From: an uncultured Paracoccaceae bacterium
GTDB lineage: Bacteria; Pseudomonadota; Alphaproteobacteria; Rhodobacterales; Rhodobacteraceae
Reading direction: 5' to 3'
DNA length: 64,000 nucleotides
Assembly (NCBI GenBank): GCA_938028765.1
Contig: CALIZF010000004.1
Location: 1 to 64,000 of the forward strand
Of the stretch, positions 60,836 to 64,000 are shown one piece after another; positions within the stretch are counted from its first letter, which is position 1, and each line of letters starts with the position of its first letter. A model generated the notes under the pieces. That model did no database searches. It saw only the letters and a program-made list of their open reading frames with translations, and was not told the DNA's origin. Both the position numbers and the translations under genes were made by a program.

Positions 60836-60878
60836 CGACCTTGGTGCGAAACCTCGCCAGGTTTCGACCATGGTCGGA
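60836..60878. promoter_or_regulatory. Divergent control region: shared motif, inverted repeat and palindromic variant
   Basis: Three elements overlap here. CGACCTTGGTGCGA (60836-60849) is the shared cluster motif, 77 bp before the ABC binding-protein ATG. CGAAACCT-CGCC-AGGTTTCG (60847-60866) is an exact 8-bp inverted repeat. CGACCATGGTCG (60865-60876) is palindromic and, read on the minus strand, gives a variant motif about 100 bp before the cytochrome ATG, the same distance as in the dehydrogenase promoter. The region serves both transcription directions. Confidence 0.55.
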
Positions 60879-60926
60879 CTTCGCGTTGCGCCGGCGCGAT
60901 GCGACTGTGCGATCCGGGAGGAACAG

Positions 60927-62102
60927 ATGCGCTGGAGTCACGTCTGCGCCGCCGCGGCGCTTGCGTCGGCGTTGCTCGCAGAGGTCGCGTCGGCCGACGT
61001 GTCGGTTGCCGTCACCTATCTGCGGCAGGAGGTCGAGCGCCCCCCCGTGCTGTCGGGGCTCGACCCGGTGCCCGAGGACCTCGGCCTGGCCGGGGCGGAG
61101 CTGGCGCAGCGGGACAATGTCTCGACCGGGCGCTTCCTCGGCCATGACTACAGTCTTGAGGTGGTCAGCGTCGCCCCCGGCGGCGACCTGCTGGACGCGG
61201 CGCGGCAGGCGCTTGCCGCCTCGCCCCTGCTGCTCGTCGAGGCGCCGGCGGCCGATCTTCTAGCCGTCGCCGACCTCGCCGAGGCGCAGGGCGCGCTGAT
61301 CATCAACGTCGCCGCGGGCGAGGCCACGCTGCGCGGCGCCGATTGCCGGGCCAACGTGCTGCATGTCGCGCCCGAGATGGGGATGAAGGCCGACGCGCTG
61401 ATGCAGGTGCTGCAGGGGCGGCGGTGGACGGATACGGTGATGATCGTGGGCCCCACGGCGGCCGACCGCGCGCTGGCCGCCGAATATCGCCGCGCTGCGG
61501 CCAAGTTCGGCATCCGCATCCGCGCCGAAAAGGACTGGACCTTCGACACCGACCTGCGCGAATCGACCTGGGCCGAGATGCCGCGCTTTACCCAGGACCT
61601 GCCCGACCATCACGTGCTGCTGGTGGCCGATGCGGCCGACGACTTCGCCCGCTATGTGCTGCACAACACCTGGCGGCCGCGACCCGTGGCCGGGGGGACG
61701 GGGCTCGTGGCGGACAGCTGGGCGCCGGTGGTCGAGGCCTGGGGTGCCGCCCAGCTGCAGCGCAGGTTCGAAAGGGCGGCGGGGCGCAAGATGCGCGGGG
61801 CGGATTTCGACGCCTGGACGGCGATTCGCGCGCTTGGCGAGGCGGTGACCCGCACCGGCGCTGCCGATCCTGCGGCCTTGCGCGCCTACCTTCTGTCGCC
61901 CGATTTCGCGCTCGACGTCTTCAAGGGCCGGCCTGCCAGTTTCCGCCCATGGAACGGCCAGCTGCGCCAGCCCATGGCGGTGGCCAACGACCGCGCGCTG
62001 GTGCTGATGGCGCCGGTCGAAGGCTTCCTGCACCGGGTCAACGAACTCGACACGCTGGGCACCGACGAACCCGAAAGCGCCTGCCGCGCCTTCGTCCGCT
62101 GA
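60927..62102 (+). CDS. PQQ-associated ABC transporter substrate-binding protein (LIV-fold type)
   Basis: A 391-residue exported protein of the LIV-type binding family seen with PQQ-dependent alcohol catabolism (TIGR03863-like). Signal AAAALASALLAEVASA, then VAVTYLRQEVERPPVLSGLDPVPEDLGLAGAEL, the characteristic family opening, RANVLHVAPEMGMKADALMQVL, FDAWTAIRALGEAV and RPWNGQLRQPM. A GGGAGG site precedes the ATG. First gene of a unit with the beta-propeller, a small secreted protein and an ABC ATPase, probably an export or extrusion system for a toxic aldehyde or acid. Confidence 0.88.
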   Translation: MRWSHVCAAAALASALLAEVASADVSVAVTYLRQEVERPPVLSGLDPVPEDLGLAGAELAQRDNVSTGRFLGHDYSLEVVSVAPGGDLLDAARQALAASPLLLVEAPAADLLAVADLAEAQGALIINVAAGEATLRGADCRANVLHVAPEMGMKADALMQVLQGRRWTDTVMIVGPTAADRALAAEYRRAAAKFGIRIRAEKDWTFDTDLRESTWAEMPRFTQDLPDHHVLLVADAADDFARYVLHNTWRPRPVAGGTGLVADSWAPVVEAWGAAQLQRRFERAAGRKMRGADFDAWTAIRALGEAVTRTGAADPAALRAYLLSPDFALDVFKGRPASFRPWNGQLRQPMAVANDRALVLMAPVEGFLHRVNELDTLGTDEPESACRAFVR

Positions 62103-62127
62103 CCCTGGGCCCGAAACGGAGACGACG

Positions 62128-63105
62128 ATGCGCAATGCCGCCGCCGCCCTGATCCTCGCCCTTTCCGCCGCGACTGCCGCCGCGGCGGGCGAAATCTGGG
62201 TGACCAACGAAAAGGACAACACGATCAGCGTCATCGATGCCGACAGCCTCGAGGTGGTGCGCACCATAAGGACCGGCAAGCGACCGCGCGGCATCCTCTT
62301 CAGCCGCGACTTCAGCCGCGTCTATGTCTGCGCTTCCGACAGCGACGCGGTGCAGGTGATCGACCCGGCAACTGGCGAAATCCTGCACGACCTGCCTTCG
62401 GGCGAGGATCCCGAGACCTTTTTCCTGCACCCCGACGACCGTCACCTCTACATCGCCAACGAGGACGACGCGATCACCACGGTCGTCGATGTGGTAGCGC
62501 GCCGGGTGGTGGCGCAGATCGACGTCGGCATCGAACCCGAGGGCATGGCGGTCAGCCACGACGGCCGCATCGCCGTCACCACCTCTGAAACCACGAACAT
62601 GGCGCACTGGATCGACACCGCGACCCACAGGCTTTTCGCCAACACGCTGGTGGACAGTCGCCCCCGGCACGCCCGCTTCACCGCCGACGATGCCGAATTG
62701 TGGGTGTCGTCCGAGATCGGCGGCACGGTGACGGTGTTCGACACCGCCACCCAGACCGAGAAGGCCAAGATCCGTTTCGCCATCCCCGGCGTGCATGCCG
62801 ACCTCATCCAGCCCGTGGGCTTCGAGTTCACCCCCGACGGCACCACCGCCTTCGTGGCGCTGGGTCCGGCGAACCACGTCGCCGTGGTCAATGCCCGCAG
62901 CTTTGCGGTCGAGGGCTATATCGTCGTCGGCCGCCGCGTCTGGCATATGGCCTTTTCGCCCGACTATCGTCGCCTGTTCACCACCAACGGCGTGTCGGGC
63001 GATGTGACCGTGATCGATGTGGCGAAACGCGAGGCGATCCGTTCGGTCAAGGTCGGCCGCTTTCCCTGGGGGGCCGCGATGCGGCCGGTCAAGGGCGCTG
63101 GGTAA
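62128..63105 (+). CDS. PQQ-associated YVTN beta-propeller protein
   Basis: A 325-residue exported protein (signal AAALILALSAATAAAAG). Seven-bladed YVTN-type repeats follow: EIWVTNEKDNTISVIDADSL, RVYVCASDSDAVQVIDPATG, HLYIANEDDAITTVVDV and so on, each with the V-x-N/D-x-x-D-N-T-I-x-V-I-D pattern. This is the PQQ-dependent catabolism-associated propeller (TIGR03866-like). Role unknown; a scaffold or sensor for the ABC binding protein is plausible. Located 25 bp after the binding-protein gene. Confidence 0.9.
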   Translation: MRNAAAALILALSAATAAAAGEIWVTNEKDNTISVIDADSLEVVRTIRTGKRPRGILFSRDFSRVYVCASDSDAVQVIDPATGEILHDLPSGEDPETFFLHPDDRHLYIANEDDAITTVVDVVARRVVAQIDVGIEPEGMAVSHDGRIAVTTSETTNMAHWIDTATHRLFANTLVDSRPRHARFTADDAELWVSSEIGGTVTVFDTATQTEKAKIRFAIPGVHADLIQPVGFEFTPDGTTAFVALGPANHVAVVNARSFAVEGYIVVGRRVWHMAFSPDYRRLFTTNGVSGDVTVIDVAKREAIRSVKVGRFPWGAAMRPVKGAG

Positions 63106-63138
63106 CGCCACGATTCGCAGAGCAGAGGGAAACAGGAC

Positions 63139-63579
63139 ATGAACCGCACCATCCCTGCCGCGCTGGCGGCGGCCGTGCTTGCGCTGCCGGCGCTGGCGCA
63201 GACCACGATCACCCTGGGGCCCGCGGGCCTTCTGTCGCGCGAGAATCGCCAGAAGCTCGAGCCTCTGACGCTGGGCGCGGGCCAGCCGCTGGCCGCGGGG
63301 CCGATCCGGCTGAAGTCGGGCTTCTACTACAAACTGCCCATCGTCTCGGACGGCAGCCAGGAGCTGCAGATCGCGGCGCCCGAGTTTTTCCGCGCGATCT
63401 GGATCGACGAGGTGGTGATCAACAACATCGAGGTGCGCCCGCTCGGGCTCGACTCGCTCGAGTTCGACGACGAGGGCGAGGCCGAGATCGGTTTTGTCGC
63501 CATCAAGCCGGGCACCTATACGATCCGCGTGCCGGGGACGGAGGCCGAATCGATGCGCGTCGAGGTGACGATCGAGTGA
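63139..63579 (+). CDS. Small secreted protein of the PQQ-associated cluster
   Basis: A 146-residue exported protein: signal AALAAAVLALPALAQ, then a beta-rich domain (GPIRLKSGFYYKLPIVSDGSQELQIAAPEFFRAIWIDEVVINNIEV, IGFVAIKPGTYTIRVPG) resembling a cupredoxin- or immunoglobulin-like sandwich. No Cys, and no obvious copper-ligand set, so not a blue copper protein. Commonly found between the propeller and ATPase genes of similar clusters. Its stop overlaps the GTG of the ATPase gene. Confidence 0.75.
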   Translation: MNRTIPAALAAAVLALPALAQTTITLGPAGLLSRENRQKLEPLTLGAGQPLAAGPIRLKSGFYYKLPIVSDGSQELQIAAPEFFRAIWIDEVVINNIEVRPLGLDSLEFDDEGEAEIGFVAIKPGTYTIRVPGTEAESMRVEVTIE

Positions 63580-64000
63580 CCGCAGCGCCGCCGGGGCTGG
63601 AGATCGAGGGGGTCCGCTTCGCCTACGGCGCGCGGCGGGCGCTGGAGGATGTCTCGTTCTCGGTGCCGGGCGGGACATTCTGCGCGTTGCTCGGCCCGAA
63701 CGGCGCGGGCAAGTCAACGCTGTTCGCGCTGATCTCGGGGCTGTTCGCGTCGCAGGGGGGGCGCATCGCGGTGGCGGGCCAGGACGTGGGCCGCGCGCCC
63801 GTGGCGGCGCTGCGTCGCCTCGGCATCCTGTTCCAGTCCTCGGCGCTCGACCCCGATCTCGGCTGCGCGGCCAATCTGCGCTACGCCGCCGCGCTGCATG
63901 GTCTTGCCGGGCGGGCCGCCAGCGCGGCGGTGGCCGCTGCGCTGGATCGGGCAGGGCTGGCCGAGCGGGCGCGGGATCAAGTGCGCACGCTTTCGGGCGG
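63576..64000 (+). CDS. ABC transporter ATP-binding protein of the PQQ-associated system (3' end outside window)
   Basis: The N-terminal 141 residues of an ABC ATPase. Walker A LLGPNGAGKSTLFAL and the Q-loop LGILFQSSALDPDL are seen, and the window ends exactly inside the signature (TLSGG). The GTG start overlaps the upstream stop (GTGA). Family assignment follows sequence and context (TIGR03864-like, PedA/PedB-type export ATPase). The partner permease (PedC-like) should be directly downstream. Confidence 0.9.
   Translation, partial: MTAAPPGLEIEGVRFAYGARRALEDVSFSVPGGTFCALLGPNGAGKSTLFALISGLFASQGGRIAVAGQDVGRAPVAALRRLGILFQSSALDPDLGCAANLRYAAALHGLAGRAASAAVAAALDRAGLAERARDQVRTLSG

Overview
The window is a very GC-rich alphaproteobacterial chromosome segment, most likely from a Rhodobacterales (Rhodobacter/Paracoccus-type) organism. 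The clues are an rpoE-chrR pair whose ChrR metal ligands fall at the residue numbers known from Rhodobacter sphaeroides, a DUF3035 lipoprotein next to lspA, a DUF1674 (SDH assembly factor 4) protein, a DinB with an N-terminal zinc ribbon, and dense ATGA/GTGA-overlapping operons. I see no rRNA, CRISPR array, insertion sequence, prophage or plasmid gene. There is one tRNA (Val-GAC).

Layout. 0-7.4 kb: 3' end of smc, a glycosyltransferase, a lytic transglycosylase, a 569-bp gene-free gap, a small unknown protein, a MalY-type lyase, then def-def-fmt, where the second def has lost its catalytic Glu. 7.5-14.1 kb: a catabolic island, tctCBA plus aldehyde dehydrogenase on the minus strand, divergent from an IclR regulator and a class-III aminotransferase. 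14.2-17.2 kb: housekeeping genes (truB, a phosphodiester glycosidase-like protein, rbfA, dapB). 17.2-23.3 kb: the RpoE-ChrR singlet-oxygen module. A five-gene minus-strand operon (FAD oxidoreductase, DUF1365, MFS, DUF3833, SDR) diverges from rpoE-chrR, with an exact TGATCC-N18-TAAGA promoter before rpoE and a second TGATCC facing the operon. 23.3-33.9 kb: mutL, a paired active/inactive M16 protease operon, DUF3035, lspA, purH, a heparinase-like protein, rsmB and DUF1674. 33.9-47.1 kb: an OmpR-type two-component system divergent from a long operon that couples a branched-chain-amino-acid-type ABC importer to two acyl-CoA ligases; CGCAA repeats every 11 bp lie between them. 47.1-53.0 kb: a repeat/peptidoglycan-binding protein, rpmJ, tRNA-Val, an N-formylglutamate amidohydrolase family protein, dinB, and an SPFH-NfeD pair. 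53.0-64.0 kb: a frameshift-damaged membrane-protein gene, then a periplasmic quinoprotein alcohol-oxidation cluster: a PQQ dehydrogenase with the lanthanide-type DYD motif, a NosR-like flavin/iron-sulfur membrane protein with its ApbE flavin transferase, a MoxJ-like binding protein, a PedF-like cytochrome c, and the PQQ-associated ABC system (binding protein, beta-propeller, small secreted protein, ATPase cut by the window end).

How the parts fit. The most interesting region is the last. The transcription units of the alcohol-oxidation cluster share an apparently undescribed intergenic motif, roughly CGACCWTNGTGCRA, upstream of the dehydrogenase, the NosR-like gene and the ABC binding-protein gene, with a variant facing the cytochrome gene. 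This suggests one regulator controls the whole set, including the NosR-ApbE pair, which is not usually considered part of quinoprotein alcohol oxidation. The 34-47 kb region looks like a second self-contained system: sense, import, and activate a carboxylic acid with CoA.
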